A stretch of 64,000 nt of DNA from Saccharopolyspora dendranthemae (GTDB lineage Bacteria; Actinomycetota; Actinomycetes; Mycobacteriales; Pseudonocardiaceae). How positions within the stretch are numbered: the first letter of the stretch is position 1; every line of letters starts with the position of its first letter. The stretch lies in NCBI RefSeq assembly GCF_007829955.1, contig NZ_VIWX01000003.1:434001-498000 (forward strand), in the 5' to 3' direction. Below the pieces are notes generated by a model. It had not been told where the DNA came from, did no database searches, and saw only the letters and a program-made list of their open reading frames with translations. Below, one piece after another: positions 15,766 to 25,677 of the stretch. Position numbers and translations under genes: made by a program.

Positions 15766-17994
15766 TCAGCTGCTGGCGGGCTCCGCCTCAGCTGCGTCGT
15801 CCTGCTTGCCATCGCCGCGCTTGACGGCGTTGAGCAGGAGCTGGGCGACGTCGAGGACCTCGACGGACTCGTCGGCGGCCTGCTCGCTCTTCCGGGTCGT
15901 GACGCCGTCGGAGAGCATCACCTTGCAGAACGGGCAGCCCGTGGCGATCTTCGAGGGGGCGGTGCCCAGGGCCTCGTCGACGCGCTCCAGGTTGATCCGC
16001 TTGCCGATGCGCTCCTCCATCCACATGCGGGCGCCGCCGGCACCGCAGCACATGGAGCGCTCCTGGTGCCGCGGCATCTCGCGGAAGGTCGCGCCCGCGG
16101 CGCCGACCAGGTCGCGCGGCGGCGTGTAGACCTTGTTGTGCCGTCCCAGGAAGCAGGGGTCGTGGTAGGTCACGTCCTCGGCGACCGGGGCGACCGGGGT
16201 CAGGCGCTTCTCGCGGACCAGCTTGTTCAGCAGCTGGGTGTGGTGCACGACCTCGTAGTCGCCGCCGAGCTCGGAGTACTCGTTGGCGAGGCTGTTGAAG
16301 CAGTGCGCGCAGGTCGCGACGATCTTGCGCTTGCCCGGCTCGCGGCCCTCGAAGACTCCGTTGAGGACCTCGACGTTCTGCTGGGCCATCATCTGGAAGA
16401 TGAACTCGTTGCCCGCGCGGCGAGCGGGGTCACCGGTGCAGGTCTCCTCCGGGCCCAGCACCTTGTACTTCACGCCCGCCATGTGCAGCAGCTCGGCGAC
16501 GGCCTGGGTGGTCTTCTTCGCGCGGTCCTCGAAGGCACCGGCGCAGCCGACCCAGAACAGGTACTCGTCGTCGTCGGCGAGCTCACCGTCGAAGACCGGG
16601 ACCTCGAAGTCCAGGTCCTCGGTCCAGGCCAGCCGGTCCTTGGCGTTCTGGCCCCACGGGTTGCCCTTGTTCTCCAGGTTCTTGAACATCCCGCCGAGCT
16701 CGGTCGGGAAGTTCGACTCGATCATGACCTGGTAGCGGCGCATGTCGACGATGTGGTCGACGTGCTCGATGTCGACCGGGCACTGCTCGACGCAGGCACC
16801 GCAGGAGGTGCAGGACCACAGCACCTCGGGGTCGATGACGCCCATCTCCTCCGGGCCGCCGACCAGCGGGCGCTCGGCCTCGGCCAGCGCCAGCGCGTTG
16901 ATCCCGGCCAGCTTCTCCTCGGCGCCGTCACCGGTGATGCCGACCTCGTCGCCTGCCATGTCCTTGCTGCCACCGGCCAGCAGGTACGGGGCCTTCGCGT
17001 AGGCGTGGTCCCGCAGCTGGGTGATCATCATCTTCGGCGACAGCGGCTTGCCGGTGTTCCAGGCGGGGCACTGCGACTGGCAACGACCGCACTCGGTGCA
17101 GGTCGTGAAGTCCAGCCAGCCCTTCCAGGAGAAGTCCTCGATCTTGCCGGCGCCGAACACGTCCTCGTCCGGGTCGGCCTCCTCGAAGTCCAGCGGCTTG
17201 CCGCCCGACATCATCGGCTTGACCGCGCCCAGGGCGACGTCGCCGTCGTCCTCGCGCTTGAAGTAGATGTTGAAGAACGCGGAGAAGCGGTGCCAGGCCA
17301 CACCCATCGTCATGGTGCGGGCGACGACGATCAGCCAGATGGTGGCGCTCATCAGCTTGATGAAGGCGAACACCGAGACCAGGTTCTCGCTGGCGGGCAG
17401 CAGCTGCCCGATCGGGCCCGAGGCGAACTCGGCCCACAGCGGCATCTCGTGCACGCCCAGCGCGGCCTTGGCGGCGCGGACACCGATGATGCCGATGCCC
17501 TCGACGAGCACCACGGCCTCGATGAAGTAGGCCCACTTGAAGTTGGAGCCCTGGAAGCGCGAGACGCGCCCGGCCTTGCGCGGGTGGTTGGCCTGGCGGA
17601 TCGCCATCAGCACCAGGATGCCGACGATCGTGCCGACGCCCAGGAACTCCATCACGAAGTGGAAGATCGCCAGGTCGTCGAGGATCGGCCAGCCCCAGGT
17701 GGGGACGAAGACCTCGCCGTAGGCCTCGAACAGGGCAAGGGAGCCGAGCAGGAAGCCCCACATGACCAGCCAGTGCCACACACCGACGTTGCGGAACTTG
17801 TTCATCCGGGTGTGCGCGGCGAACTCCTTGACCAGCGTGGCCAGACGCGCGAGAGCCGGAGCGTTCCGGGTGCCGTCGGGTTGCCCGAGGCGGATGATCC
17901 GCACGAATCGGGCGATGGTCATGGCGAACATGCTCCACGCGACGACGCCGAGCGCGACTGAGATCGCGCCAAGCGTGATCTGCACAGCACCCAT
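15766..17994 (-). CDS. etfD: Membrane Fe-S oxidoreductase, EtfD-like (Rv0338c family)
   Basis: A 742-residue membrane protein. The N-terminal part (about 1-255) has several helices like NarI cytochrome-b subunits; two 4Fe-4S motifs follow, CTECGRCQSQCP (about 299) and CTSCGACVEQCP (about 395), then two CCG domains (about 475-585 and 615-705), the second with CFLGRHN, CCGAGG and CPFC. Mycobacterial Rv0338c (EtfD) takes electrons from the electron-transfer flavoprotein of fatty-acid beta-oxidation and passes them to quinone. A 16-bp palindrome lies 51 nt upstream. The first CCG domain has a single Cys (ETCTG) where two are usual. Confidence 0.88.
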   Translation of the reverse strand: MGAVQITLGAISVALGVVAWSMFAMTIARFVRIIRLGQPDGTRNAPALARLATLVKEFAAHTRMNKFRNVGVWHWLVMWGFLLGSLALFEAYGEVFVPTWGWPILDDLAIFHFVMEFLGVGTIVGILVLMAIRQANHPRKAGRVSRFQGSNFKWAYFIEAVVLVEGIGIIGVRAAKAALGVHEMPLWAEFASGPIGQLLPASENLVSVFAFIKLMSATIWLIVVARTMTMGVAWHRFSAFFNIYFKREDDGDVALGAVKPMMSGGKPLDFEEADPDEDVFGAGKIEDFSWKGWLDFTTCTECGRCQSQCPAWNTGKPLSPKMMITQLRDHAYAKAPYLLAGGSKDMAGDEVGITGDGAEEKLAGINALALAEAERPLVGGPEEMGVIDPEVLWSCTSCGACVEQCPVDIEHVDHIVDMRRYQVMIESNFPTELGGMFKNLENKGNPWGQNAKDRLAWTEDLDFEVPVFDGELADDDEYLFWVGCAGAFEDRAKKTTQAVAELLHMAGVKYKVLGPEETCTGDPARRAGNEFIFQMMAQQNVEVLNGVFEGREPGKRKIVATCAHCFNSLANEYSELGGDYEVVHHTQLLNKLVREKRLTPVAPVAEDVTYHDPCFLGRHNKVYTPPRDLVGAAGATFREMPRHQERSMCCGAGGARMWMEERIGKRINLERVDEALGTAPSKIATGCPFCKVMLSDGVTTRKSEQAADESVEVLDVAQLLLNAVKRGDGKQDDAAEAEPASS

Positions 17995-18371
17995 GCTCGT
18001 GGCCTCCTGTTTCGGGGGTTGTCCGTTTGGGGAGCGTACGCCCTGTTACCCGCTGGTAACCACGGGGGCCTGGGCGCGAATTTCGGGAACAGTCGGTGAT
18101 TCTGCGAGACCCCGGGTCGAAAAACTACTTGGGCATTCGTTCAGGTTTCTGCTATTTTCGCTGCAGCGGCGACCGGAGCGCGGTCATCCGGGGTGCCGGG
18201 TGTTTCTGGAGTTGTCGCTGTTGAACGCCCGGGGCGACCAGGGGCGCGATCGCGGTTCCACCACCGCGGCGGTGCCGATCAAGGCAAACTGATGAGACGA
18301 TGTGCGATTTTCGCCACGTCATTGATCGGGTGAACGTGACGGCCGGTCAATCGACACCTGGGGGTGAGGGC
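17995..18371. other. Divergent gap between etfD and the DUF1707 gene
   Basis: A 377-nt gap. It contains the GTTACC-type palindrome (18045-18060) and a long stretch with no stable hairpin. A possible ribosome-binding run GGGGGTGAGGG lies at 18360-18370. No further gene is supported. Confidence 0.5.
18045..18060. promoter_or_regulatory. Palindromic operator upstream of etfD
   Basis: GTTACCCGCTGGTAAC is a dyad of 6-bp arms with a 4-nt centre, 51 nt before the etfD start. Operators of this form are bound by TetR-family regulators in actinobacterial lipid catabolism. The link to a beta-oxidation regulator is inference from the gene it precedes. Confidence 0.45.
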
Positions 18372-18788
18372 ATGGTCGAGCCGAACGACGGGGGCATGCG
18401 GGCGTCCGACTCCGACCGCGACGAGGTCGCCGGGCGGCTGCGAGCCGGGCTGGACGAGGGACGTCTGACCGTCACCGAGTACGACGAGCGGCTCCAGCGC
18501 GCCTACGCGGCGGCCACGCTCGGCGAGCTGCGGCCGCTGACCAGCGATCTCCCCGTTCCCCAGCCGTCCGCCGAGGTCGTCGCCCGCGACGAGCACAAGG
18601 CGAAGGTGTCCAAGGAGTGGCGGGATTGGGCGGGCGGAGCGGTCGTCATGATCGCGATCTGGGGTGTGACCTCGGCCGTGTCCGGTGACCTCAAGTTCTT
18701 CTGGCCGGCGATCCCGATCGTCATCTGGGCGGCCTTCTCCGTGGCCATGACGATCGAAGGTCCGGGCAAGAGGCACGACGACGACTGA
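18372..18788 (+). CDS. DUF1707 membrane protein
   Basis: A 138-residue protein: an N-terminal DUF1707 domain (about 10-60: MRASDSDRDEVAGRLRAGL cited as RASDSDRDEVAGRL, then GRLTVTEYDERL), a short linker, and two membrane helices near the C-terminus (about 85-130). The domain is small and helical, common in actinobacteria and of unknown function, possibly DNA- or protein-binding at the membrane. ATG 18372 follows GGGGGTGAGGG. The strand direction matches the SMR gene that follows. Confidence 0.85.
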   Translation: MVEPNDGGMRASDSDRDEVAGRLRAGLDEGRLTVTEYDERLQRAYAAATLGELRPLTSDLPVPQPSAEVVARDEHKAKVSKEWRDWAGGAVVMIAIWGVTSAVSGDLKFFWPAIPIVIWAAFSVAMTIEGPGKRHDDD

Positions 18789-18864
18789 CCCCCGCTCTCC
18801 CGGGGCGGGGCACCCGTGCGTTCAAGAAGTTGGGCGATCGCCCATGTTTCTCGGAGGAGGGTCC

Positions 18865-19188
18865 GTGGCGTACCTGCTGCTGGTGCTGGCCATTTGCAGC
18901 GAAGTCGTGGGGACGGTGTCGCTGAAGCTGTCCGAAGGCTTCAGCAAGCTCGTCCCGTCGGTGGCGGTCGTGATCGGGTACGCGATCGCGTTCACCGCCA
19001 TGAGCGCCGTGCTGAAGCTCGGACTGCCCGTCGGCGTCGTCTACGCGATCTGGGCGGGAGCGGGGGTCGCGCTGGTGGCCATCATCGGCGTGGTCTTCTT
19101 GGGCGAGTCCATCACTGCGGTGCAGGTCGCCGGCATCGCGTTGATCATCGGAGGTGTCATCGCACTGGAACTGGGAGGCGCGCATTGA
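18865..19188 (+). CDS. SMR-family multidrug efflux protein
   Basis: A 107-residue protein with four helices, the EmrE type: the essential membrane glutamate is in AICSEVVGTV (helix 1), with WAGAGVALVA and a C-terminal GVIALELG. SMR dimers export cationic drugs using protons. I chose GTG 18865 over ATG 18844 because the ribosome-binding site GGAGGAGGG lies between them and the resulting length is normal for the family. It overlaps the start of the TetR gene, so the two are translationally coupled. Confidence 0.92.
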   Translation: MAYLLLVLAICSEVVGTVSLKLSEGFSKLVPSVAVVIGYAIAFTAMSAVLKLGLPVGVVYAIWAGAGVALVAIIGVVFLGESITAVQVAGIALIIGGVIALELGGAH

Positions 19189-19778
19189 CGGAGGTGACCG
19201 ACGGACGGCGGCTCAAGGGCGAACGCCGCCGCCGCGCGATCGTGGACGCGGCCCTGCGGATCGTGGCCCGCGAGGGCGTCGGCGCGGTCACGCACCGCAA
19301 CGTCGCACGTGAGGCGGGCGTCCCGCCGGCGTCGATCGCGTACTACTTCGACGGCATCGACGACCTGCTGGTCGCCAGCCTCCTGGACAGCTGCAACGGG
19401 CTCGTCGAGCAGATCATGGCCGTGCGCGAGGAGGTCACCGACAACGCCCAGTGGCCGCGCGCCGTCGCCGAACTGCTCGTCCGCATGATCCGGGATCACC
19501 GCGAGCGCACGCTCGGCGAGTACGAGCTCTACCTGCTCGCCGCTCGCAGGCCCGCGCTGCGCCCCGCCGCTCGTCGCTGGATCGAGCTCATCCGGGGCAG
19601 CATCAACAACGGCCAGGGCGGCGACGACCCGGTCATCACCGCCTTCATCGCGGGCATGGACGGACTCCTCCTCCAGGCCCTCATCGCCGACGAATCCCCC
19701 GAGGTCGACGACCTCGAACCGGTGCTCCGCTTCCTCATGCACCCGTACGACTACCTCGGCGCCCAGCCCTCGGCCTGA
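19185..19778 (+). CDS. TetR-family regulator coupled to the SMR pump
   Basis: A 197-residue TetR protein with N-terminal helix-turn-helix (THRNVAREAGVPPASIAYYF) and a TetR_C ligand domain. It starts at TTG 19185, overlapping the SMR stop (TTGA), with GGGAGG six nt before; GTG 19194 is an alternative. Tight coupling to an efflux gene suggests it senses a pump substrate. Similar in layout to the TetR at 59886. Confidence 0.85.
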   Translation: MTEVTDGRRLKGERRRRAIVDAALRIVAREGVGAVTHRNVAREAGVPPASIAYYFDGIDDLLVASLLDSCNGLVEQIMAVREEVTDNAQWPRAVAELLVRMIRDHRERTLGEYELYLLAARRPALRPAARRWIELIRGSINNGQGGDDPVITAFIAGMDGLLLQALIADESPEVDDLEPVLRFLMHPYDYLGAQPSA

Positions 19779-19881
19779 AGTCCGGGCCCCGGCCCGGGGG
19801 ATCTTCCGGCGTGTCGGCTGGGTCACGCGGCAGCTGCTTCGGGAACTGATCCTGCTGGTCAGGCGTTGTCCTGGCAGAAAG

Positions 19882-19902
19882 CTTGAGCGGCACTTGCTCA
19901 AC
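19882..19902. promoter_or_regulatory. HAIR site 1 (HspR) at dnaK
   Basis: CTTGAGC-N7-GCTCAAC matches the HAIR consensus CTTGAGT-N7-ACTCAAG, the binding site of HspR. It lies just upstream of the dnaK -35. Confidence 0.85.
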
Positions 19903-19907
19903 CCCGT

Positions 19908-19937
19908 TTGACGGTGCGCAAGTGTTCTGGGTAAAAC
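19908..19937 (+). promoter_or_regulatory. dnaK operon promoter
   Basis: TTGACG (19908-19913) and TAAAAC (19932-19937), spaced 18 nt, lie between the two HAIR sites. HspR bound at both would sandwich the polymerase. Confidence 0.6.
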
Positions 19938-19957
19938 TTGAGCGAGCAAGGCTCAAG
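19937..19957. promoter_or_regulatory. HAIR site 2 (HspR) at dnaK
   Basis: CTTGAGC-N7-GCTCAAG is a perfect dyad of the HAIR form, overlapping the -10 end. A lone half-site CTTGAGC follows at 19972-19978. Confidence 0.92.
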
Positions 19958-20006
19958 AGATCGAAGCGGCTCTTGAGCGCACTGACTAGGTACTGGAGGA
20001 ACACCC

Positions 20007-21890
20007 ATGGCGCGAGCGGTCGGCATCGACCTGGGGACGACCAACTCCGTCGTTTCCGTCCTGGAGGGCGGTGAAGCGACGGTGATCGCCAACTCCGAGG
20101 GCTCGCGGACCACGCCGTCCATCGTGGCCTTCGCGAAGAACGGCGAGATCCTCACCGGTCAGCCCGCGAAGAACCAGGCGGTCACCAACGTTGACCGCAC
20201 CATCCGGTCGGTCAAGCGCCACATGGGCACCGACTGGAAGGTCGGCATCGACGAGAAGGACTACACGCCGCAGGAGATCTCCGCGCGGGTCCTGATGAAG
20301 CTCAAGCGCGATGCCGAGGCCTACCTGGGCGAAGAGGTGACCGACGCGGTCATCACCGTCCCCGCCTACTTCGAGGACGCGCAGCGGCAGGCCACCAAGG
20401 AAGCCGGCCAGATCGCCGGGCTCGACGTGCTGCGGATCGTCAACGAGCCGACCGCGGCAGCGCTGGCCTACGGCCTGGACAAGGGCGAGTCCGACCAGAC
20501 GATCCTGGTCTTCGACCTCGGTGGCGGCACCTTCGACGTGTCGCTGCTGGAGATCGGCGAGGGCGTCGTCGAGGTCCGCGCCACCTCCGGTGACAACCAC
20601 CTCGGTGGCGACGACTGGGACGAGCGCATCGTCGAGTGGCTGGTCGAGAAGTTCAAGTCGTCCAACGGGATCGACCTGACCAAGGACCGCATGGCCATGC
20701 AGCGGATCAAGGAAGCCGCGGAGAAGGCCAAGATCGAGCTGTCCTCCTCGTCGACCGCGGGCATCAACCTGCCCTACATCACCGTCGACGGTGACAAGAA
20801 CCCGCTGTTCCTGGACGAGACGCTGTCCCGCGCCGAGTTCCAGCGGATCACCTCCGACCTGCTCGAGCGCTGCCGCAAGCCGTTCGAGGCCGTCATCCGC
20901 GACGCGGGCATCAAGCTCTCCGAGATGGACCACGTCGTGCTCGTCGGTGGTTCCACCCGCATGCCCGCCGTGTCCGAGCTGGTCAAGGACCTGACCGGCG
21001 GCCGCGAGGCGAACAAGGGCGTCAACCCGGACGAGGTCGTCGCGGTCGGCGCCAGCCTGCAGGCCGGTGTGCTGCGCGGTGAGGTCAAGGACGTCCTGCT
21101 GCTCGACGTCACCCCGCTGTCCCTGGGCATCGAGACCAAGGGCGGCATCATGACCAAGCTGATCGAGCGCAACACCACGATCCCGACCAAGCGCTCCGAG
21201 ACCTTCACGACCGCGGACGACAACCAGCCGTCGGTGCAGATCCAGGTCTTCCAGGGCGAGCGCGAGATCGCCGCGCACAACAAGAAGCTCGGCATGTTCG
21301 AGCTGACCGGCCTGCCGCCGGCGCCGCGCGGTGTGCCGCAGATCGAGGTCGCCTTCGACATCGACGCCAACGGCATCGTGCACGTCTCCGCCAAGGACCA
21401 CGGCACCGGCAAGGAGCAGTCGATGACGATCACCGGCGGCTCCGCGCTGCCGAAGGACGACATCGAGCGCATGGTCTCCGACGCCGAGGCCCACGCCGAG
21501 GAGGACAAGAAGCGTCGCGAGGAGGCCGAGGCCCGCAACCAGGCCGAGACGCTGGTCTACCAGACCGAGAAGGTCCTCAAGGAGAACGACGAGAAGCTGC
21601 CCGAGGAGACCAAGACCAAGGTCCAGGGCGCGATCGACGAGGTCAACGAGGCGCTCAAGGGCGAGGACGTCGACGCCATCTCCGGCGCCGTGGAGAAGCT
21701 CGCCACCGAGTCGCAGGCGCTGGGCCAGGCCCTCTACGCCGACGCCGGTGCCGACGCCGCGGGTGCCGCGGGTGCGGGTGCTGGTGACGCCGCTGGTGAG
21801 GCCGGTGCCGGTTCCGCCAGCTCGTCGGCCAAGGACGACGACGTCGTGGACGCCGAGATCGTCGACGACGAGGACGAGAAGAAGAAGTGA
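20007..21890 (+). CDS. dnaK: Hsp70 chaperone DnaK
   Basis: The ATP-driven chaperone that binds exposed hydrophobic segments of unfolded proteins. The 627-residue product has the nucleotide site GIDLGTTNS (6-14), [11 protein letters not shown] (about 170), the interdomain linker [14 protein letters not shown] (about 361-374), a substrate-binding domain, a helical lid and an Ala/Gly-rich tail ending DDEDEKKK. It heads a dnaK-grpE-dnaJ-hspR operon and is preceded by two HAIR operators. GrpE starts at the overlapping GTGA. Confidence 0.99.
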   Translation: MARAVGIDLGTTNSVVSVLEGGEATVIANSEGSRTTPSIVAFAKNGEILTGQPAKNQAVTNVDRTIRSVKRHMGTDWKVGIDEKDYTPQEISARVLMKLKRDAEAYLGEEVTDAVITVPAYFEDAQRQATKEAGQIAGLDVLRIVNEPTAAALAYGLDKGESDQTILVFDLGGGTFDVSLLEIGEGVVEVRATSGDNHLGGDDWDERIVEWLVEKFKSSNGIDLTKDRMAMQRIKEAAEKAKIELSSSSTAGINLPYITVDGDKNPLFLDETLSRAEFQRITSDLLERCRKPFEAVIRDAGIKLSEMDHVVLVGGSTRMPAVSELVKDLTGGREANKGVNPDEVVAVGASLQAGVLRGEVKDVLLLDVTPLSLGIETKGGIMTKLIERNTTIPTKRSETFTTADDNQPSVQIQVFQGEREIAAHNKKLGMFELTGLPPAPRGVPQIEVAFDIDANGIVHVSAKDHGTGKEQSMTITGGSALPKDDIERMVSDAEAHAEEDKKRREEAEARNQAETLVYQTEKVLKENDEKLPEETKTKVQGAIDEVNEALKGEDVDAISGAVEKLATESQALGQALYADAGADAAGAAGAGAGDAAGEAGAGSASSSAKDDDVVDAEIVDDEDEKKK

Positions 21891-22615
21891 CTTCGGACAG
21901 GCCCGAAATGTCGCGCAACGAAGGCGAGGAGCAGGAGCCGGTGGTCGTCCGGGATCGGCGTCGCATCGATCCCGAGACGGGCGAGCGCCGGACCCCTGCT
22001 CCGAGCGGAGACGAGGCTCAGGTGTCCGAAAGCATCTCCGGAACTCTCGACGACGAGGTCGTCCAGGCCGACGAGTCGGCGGACCAGCCCGCTGCGGACG
22101 GTTCCGCTGAGAAAGGCGAGCCCACCGGTCTGCAGAAGCAGGTCGACGAGCTCACCGCCGACCTCAAGCGGGTCACCGCGGAGTACGCGAACTACCGCAA
22201 GCGCGTCGAGCGCGACCGCGAGTCGGTGATCGCGGCGGCGAAGGCGTCCGTCGCCGGTGACCTGCTGACCGTGCTCGACGACCTGGAGCGGGCCGAAGCG
22301 CACGGCGACCTCAACGGTGCGTTCAAGGCGGTCGCCGACAAGCTCGTCGGCACGCTGAGCTCCGCGGGCCTGGAGGGCTTCGGTGCCGAGGGCGACGAGT
22401 TCGACCCGTCGGTCCACGAAGCCGTCCAGCACACCACCTCGCCGGAGGTCTCGGGGCCCACGGTCACCACCGTGATGCGCCGCGGCTACCGGTTCGGCGA
22501 GCGGGTGCTGCGCCCGGCCATGGTCGCGGTGACCGACTACGAGGCCGACGACACGGCTGCGGGCGCCGCGCCCGAGTCCGGGGCGGAGTCCGCCGAGTCC
22601 ACCGAACAAGAGTGA
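21887..22615 (+). CDS. grpE: Nucleotide exchange factor GrpE
   Basis: GrpE releases ADP from DnaK. The 242-residue product has an acidic low-complexity N-terminus with [12 protein letters not shown], the long dimer helix (about 80-135: [20 protein letters not shown]) and the beta-domain ending [16 protein letters not shown]. It starts at GTG 21887, overlapping the dnaK stop; mycobacterial GrpE has a comparable N-terminal extension, which supports this start. Confidence 0.97.
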   Translation: MTSDRPEMSRNEGEEQEPVVVRDRRRIDPETGERRTPAPSGDEAQVSESISGTLDDEVVQADESADQPAADGSAEKGEPTGLQKQVDELTADLKRVTAEYANYRKRVERDRESVIAAAKASVAGDLLTVLDDLERAEAHGDLNGAFKAVADKLVGTLSSAGLEGFGAEGDEFDPSVHEAVQHTTSPEVSGPTVTTVMRRGYRFGERVLRPAMVAVTDYEADDTAAGAAPESGAESAESTEQE

Positions 22616-22640
22616 TCAGGAGCGGGAGGGGGAGCGTCCG

Positions 22641-23849
22641 GTGAGTGCCAGGGAATGGCTCGACAAGGATTTCTACGCTGAGCTGGGCGTCTCCTCCGAT
22701 GCTTCGTCCGAGGACATCAAGAAGGCGTACCGGAAGCTGGCGCGGGAGAACCACCCCGACGCCAACCCCGGCAACGCCCAAGCCGAGTCGAAGTTCAAGG
22801 CGGTCTCCGAGGCCTACGGAGTGCTGTCCGACCCCGACAAGCGCAAGCAGTACGACGAGGCCCGGCGGCTCTTCGGAGCCGGCGGGCTCGGCGGTGCGGG
22901 CGGTGGTTTCGGGGGCCCGGGCGGCGGCTTCGGCGGTCCCGGTGGTGCCGGCGGCGGCTTCGACCTCGGCGATCTCTTCGGCGGACAGCAGGGGGCCGGT
23001 GGCCTGGGCGACCTGTTCGGCGGGTTGTTCGGCAACCGGCGACCCGGCGGCGGTGCCGGTGCGGGCGCCGGCCCGAGCACGGCCAGTCGGCCGCGGCGCG
23101 GAGCCGACGTCGAGACCGAGGTGCGCATCGACTTCTACGAGGCGGTGCGCGGAGCAACGGTCCCGCTGCGGCTGTCCAGCCCGGCGACCTGCCAGACCTG
23201 CCGGGGTTCGGGCGCCAAGCCCGGCACCCGCCCGCGCGGCTGCTCGACCTGCGGTGGATCCGGCCTGGTCACCCGCAACCAGGGTGCGTTCGCGTTCAGC
23301 GAGCCGTGCCCGGACTGCCGGGGACGCGGTCAGATCATCGACACCCCGTGCGAGGACTGCTCGGGCGAGGGGATCAGCAGCCGCACCCGGACGCTGACCG
23401 TGCGCATCCCGCCAGGGGTGGAGGACGGGCAGCGGATCCGGCTGGCCGGACAGGGCGAACCGGGGCGGCAGGGCGCCACCGCGGGCGATCTGTTCGTCGT
23501 GGTGCACGTCGGCGGCAACAAGGTGTTCGGACGATCCGGTGATGATCTGACGATCACGGTGCCGGTCACCTTCCCGGAGCTCGCGCTGGGCACTACGTTG
23601 ACCGTGCCGACCCTGGACGGGAAGGTCTCGCTGAAGGTTCCCGCCGGAACCAGCAGCGGACGGACCTTCCGGGTGCGTGGCAAGGGCGTGGGCAGGAAGG
23701 CCGGTGGCAACGGGGATCTCCTGGTGACGCTGCAGGTCGCGGTGCCGTCGAAGCTCGACGACAAAGCGACCGAGGCGCTCGCCGAGTACGCCGAGGCCAC
23801 GGCTGACCACGACCCGCGCAGCGAGCTGAACGAGTTGCTCGGGAGGTAA
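22641..23849 (+). CDS. dnaJ: Co-chaperone DnaJ
   Basis: DnaJ delivers substrates to DnaK and stimulates its ATPase. The 402-residue product has a J-domain with HPD (about 39-41), a long Gly/Phe-rich region (about 75-155), four zinc-binding CxxCxGxG repeats (about 184-244: [32 protein letters not shown]) and C-terminal substrate-binding domains. It is the complete type-I form and the DnaJ of the HspR-linked operon. GTG start. Confidence 0.98.
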   Translation: MSAREWLDKDFYAELGVSSDASSEDIKKAYRKLARENHPDANPGNAQAESKFKAVSEAYGVLSDPDKRKQYDEARRLFGAGGLGGAGGGFGGPGGGFGGPGGAGGGFDLGDLFGGQQGAGGLGDLFGGLFGNRRPGGGAGAGAGPSTASRPRRGADVETEVRIDFYEAVRGATVPLRLSSPATCQTCRGSGAKPGTRPRGCSTCGGSGLVTRNQGAFAFSEPCPDCRGRGQIIDTPCEDCSGEGISSRTRTLTVRIPPGVEDGQRIRLAGQGEPGRQGATAGDLFVVVHVGGNKVFGRSGDDLTITVPVTFPELALGTTLTVPTLDGKVSLKVPAGTSSGRTFRVRGKGVGRKAGGNGDLLVTLQVAVPSKLDDKATEALAEYAEATADHDPRSELNELLGR

Positions 23850-23851
23850 GC

Positions 23852-24322
23852 ATGGCCGGCCGCATGACGGGTCCTGGGGGGATCGGACCGGAGATGGGAT
23901 TCGCGTTCCCACCCGGTTCCAACGAGGACACCCCGATGTTCGTGATCTCGGTGGCCGCGCAGCTGTCCGGTCTGCACGCGCAGACGCTGCGCAGCTACGA
24001 CCGACTCGGACTGGTCTCACCCGGACGCACCGCGGCCGGCGGCCGACGCTACTCGCTGCGCGACATCGCGCTGCTGCGCGAGGTCCAGCGCCTCTCCCAG
24101 GAGGAGGGCGTCAACCTCGCGGGGATCAAGCGCATCATCGACCTGGAGAACCAGGTCGACGCGCTGCAGGCCAAGGTCCAGGAGCTCACGGAAGAGGTCT
24201 CCGCGGCCTACGCGGCGGCCGATTCAGCGGCAGCCCAGATCCACGCCTCCTACCGCAGGGACCTGGTCCCGGTGCGTCAGGAAACCGCGCTGGTCGTCTG
24301 GAAGCCCAACCGCAAGCGGTAG
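23852..24322 (+). CDS. hspR: Heat-shock repressor HspR
   Basis: A 156-residue MerR-type repressor that binds HAIR sites and uses DnaK as co-repressor, giving feedback on free chaperone. The winged helix-turn-helix starts at about residue 43 (HAQTLRSYDRLGLVSP), followed by a coiled-coil (about 105-130). ATG 23852 comes 2 nt after the dnaJ stop and after GGGAGGTAA; the first 30 residues are an N-terminal extension and ATG 23894 or 23936 could be used. It should control dnaK and clpB in this window. Confidence 0.95.
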   Translation: MAGRMTGPGGIGPEMGFAFPPGSNEDTPMFVISVAAQLSGLHAQTLRSYDRLGLVSPGRTAAGGRRYSLRDIALLREVQRLSQEEGVNLAGIKRIIDLENQVDALQAKVQELTEEVSAAYAAADSAAAQIHASYRRDLVPVRQETALVVWKPNRKR

Positions 24323-24336
24323 AACGAGCGAACGAG

Positions 24337-24373
24337 AAGAAGGGCGTCTCCCCTGCTGGGAGGCGCCCTTCTT
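24337..24373. terminator. Terminator of the dnaK operon
   Basis: AAGAAGGGCGTCTCCC (24337-24352) pairs with GGGAGGCGCCCTTCTT (24358-24373), with one G-T pair and a 5-nt loop. It is immediately followed by family-2 repeat B. Confidence 0.8.
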
Positions 24374-24381
24374 GCGTGCGG

Positions 24382-24449
24382 CCCAGTTTTAGTCCAAACC
24401 GAGCCATGATCATGTCCGAAATGTCGGCTCAGTTTGGACTAAAACTGGG
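24382..24449. repeat. Family-2 palindromic repeat, copy B
   Basis: CCCAGTTTTAGTCCAAAC (24382-24399) pairs without mismatch with 24432-24449 (18 bp). The interior CATGATCATG and CGAAATGTC are shared with A and C. It lies between the convergent hspR and flavohaemoglobin genes, right after the operon terminator. Confidence 0.92.
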
Positions 24450-24504
24450 ACCTGGTGCGGCGCACCGCCACGCAACGCGATTGTGCGAGCGCCCTGGAAC
24501 CGGG

Positions 24505-25677
24505 TCAGTCCAGGGTGAACGGGTCGTAGCGGATGCGGTCGAGGGCCGTGCCCGCTACCAGCATCTTCGAGACCGTCGCGCGGATCATGGCCGGGGAGCC
24601 GGAGACGAGGACGTCCCAGTCCTCCCAGGCGCCGTAGCGGGAGACGACGTCGGCGATGGTGCCGTGCTCGACGCCGTCGACGTCCGGGTCGTTCTCCAGC
24701 ACCGCCGTGATCGTCAGCCACGGGTTGTGCATGGCGATGCGCCGGAGGTTCTCCAGGTCGTAGAGGTCGTCGCGGGTGCGACCGCCGTAGAAGAGCTGCA
24801 CGCGCGGGTTCTCGCCGTACTGGGCGAGGTCGTCGATGATCGCGCGCAGCGGCGTGATGCCGGTGCCGCCGGCGATCATCAGGATGTCCGGCGAGTTCTC
24901 CCGGTCGACGGTCAACCGGCCCATCGGCGAACCGATCCGCCACTGGTCACCCGGCTTGGCGTGGCCCACGAGCGCACGGCTGACCCACCCGGAGTCCACG
25001 GCGCGGACGTGGAACTCCATCACGCCGTCTTCGCTGGGCGCGTTCGCCGGCGAGAGGTAGCGCCACATCCGGGGCCGCTGCGGGACCTCGACGCTGACGT
25101 ACTGGCCGGGCAGGTAGGGCACCGGGTGGTCCGTCTGCACGCGGATCACGGCGAGCTCCCAGCTCAGCCGCTCGTGGTGCAGGACCTGGCCGGTGTACCA
25201 GGCGGGACCGTCGTCGGCGGCCGCCGCCTCGGTCATCGCCGAAGCCATGACCGTGTAGGCCTCCGCCCAGGCGCGTTCGACCTGGTCGGTCCAGGCGTCG
25301 CCGGCGTAGCGCTTGATGGCCGCGAGCAGAGCGGTGCCGACCGCCTCGTAGTGCTGGGTGATGACACCGAACTTCCGGTGGTCGCGCCCGAGCTGCTGCA
25401 GGAACGGCAGCAGCTCGTCGGGCTTGTCGACCATCTGGATGAAGTGCACGAGCGCCCGAAGCAGGCGGCTGCGCTGCACCTCCATGTTGGCGGCGAACAG
25501 CTCGCGGGTGTGCGGCGCGATGCTGAACAGGGTTCCGTAGAAGAACTTCGCCACCTCGTCGGAGTGCGGTTCGACCACCGCGTAGCTCTCGCGGATGAGT
25601 CGAACCATCTTGCTCACACCGGAGTTGGACGGCTCGTTGTTCGGGGGTGGACCGGGGCTCAGTACGGCGTTCGTCAT
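24505..25677 (-). CDS. Type II flavohaemoglobin-like oxidoreductase
   Basis: A 390-residue fusion of an N-terminal globin domain (about 20-150; proximal His probably in VITQHYEAVG) and a ferredoxin-NADP reductase-like domain with FAD-binding RYLSPANAP, GSPMGRL and NAD-binding IAGGTGITPLRAI. Flavohaemoglobins detoxify nitric oxide; the actinobacterial type II group, represented by Rv0385 beside clpB in M. tuberculosis, differs and has been linked to D-lactate/quinone redox. I chose ATG 25677; a TTG at 25731 is also in frame. It is divergent from a flavin-dependent PPOX gene. Confidence 0.86.
   Translation of the reverse strand: MTNAVLSPGPPPNNEPSNSGVSKMVRLIRESYAVVEPHSDEVAKFFYGTLFSIAPHTRELFAANMEVQRSRLLRALVHFIQMVDKPDELLPFLQQLGRDHRKFGVITQHYEAVGTALLAAIKRYAGDAWTDQVERAWAEAYTVMASAMTEAAAADDGPAWYTGQVLHHERLSWELAVIRVQTDHPVPYLPGQYVSVEVPQRPRMWRYLSPANAPSEDGVMEFHVRAVDSGWVSRALVGHAKPGDQWRIGSPMGRLTVDRENSPDILMIAGGTGITPLRAIIDDLAQYGENPRVQLFYGGRTRDDLYDLENLRRIAMHNPWLTITAVLENDPDVDGVEHGTIADVVSRYGAWEDWDVLVSGSPAMIRATVSKMLVAGTALDRIRYDPFTLD

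Noticed and set aside
16066-17961. A 631-residue open frame on the plus strand
   Set aside because: It is the antisense shadow of etfD, with biased Arg/Val/Asp content and no domain; the minus strand encodes clear Fe-S motifs.
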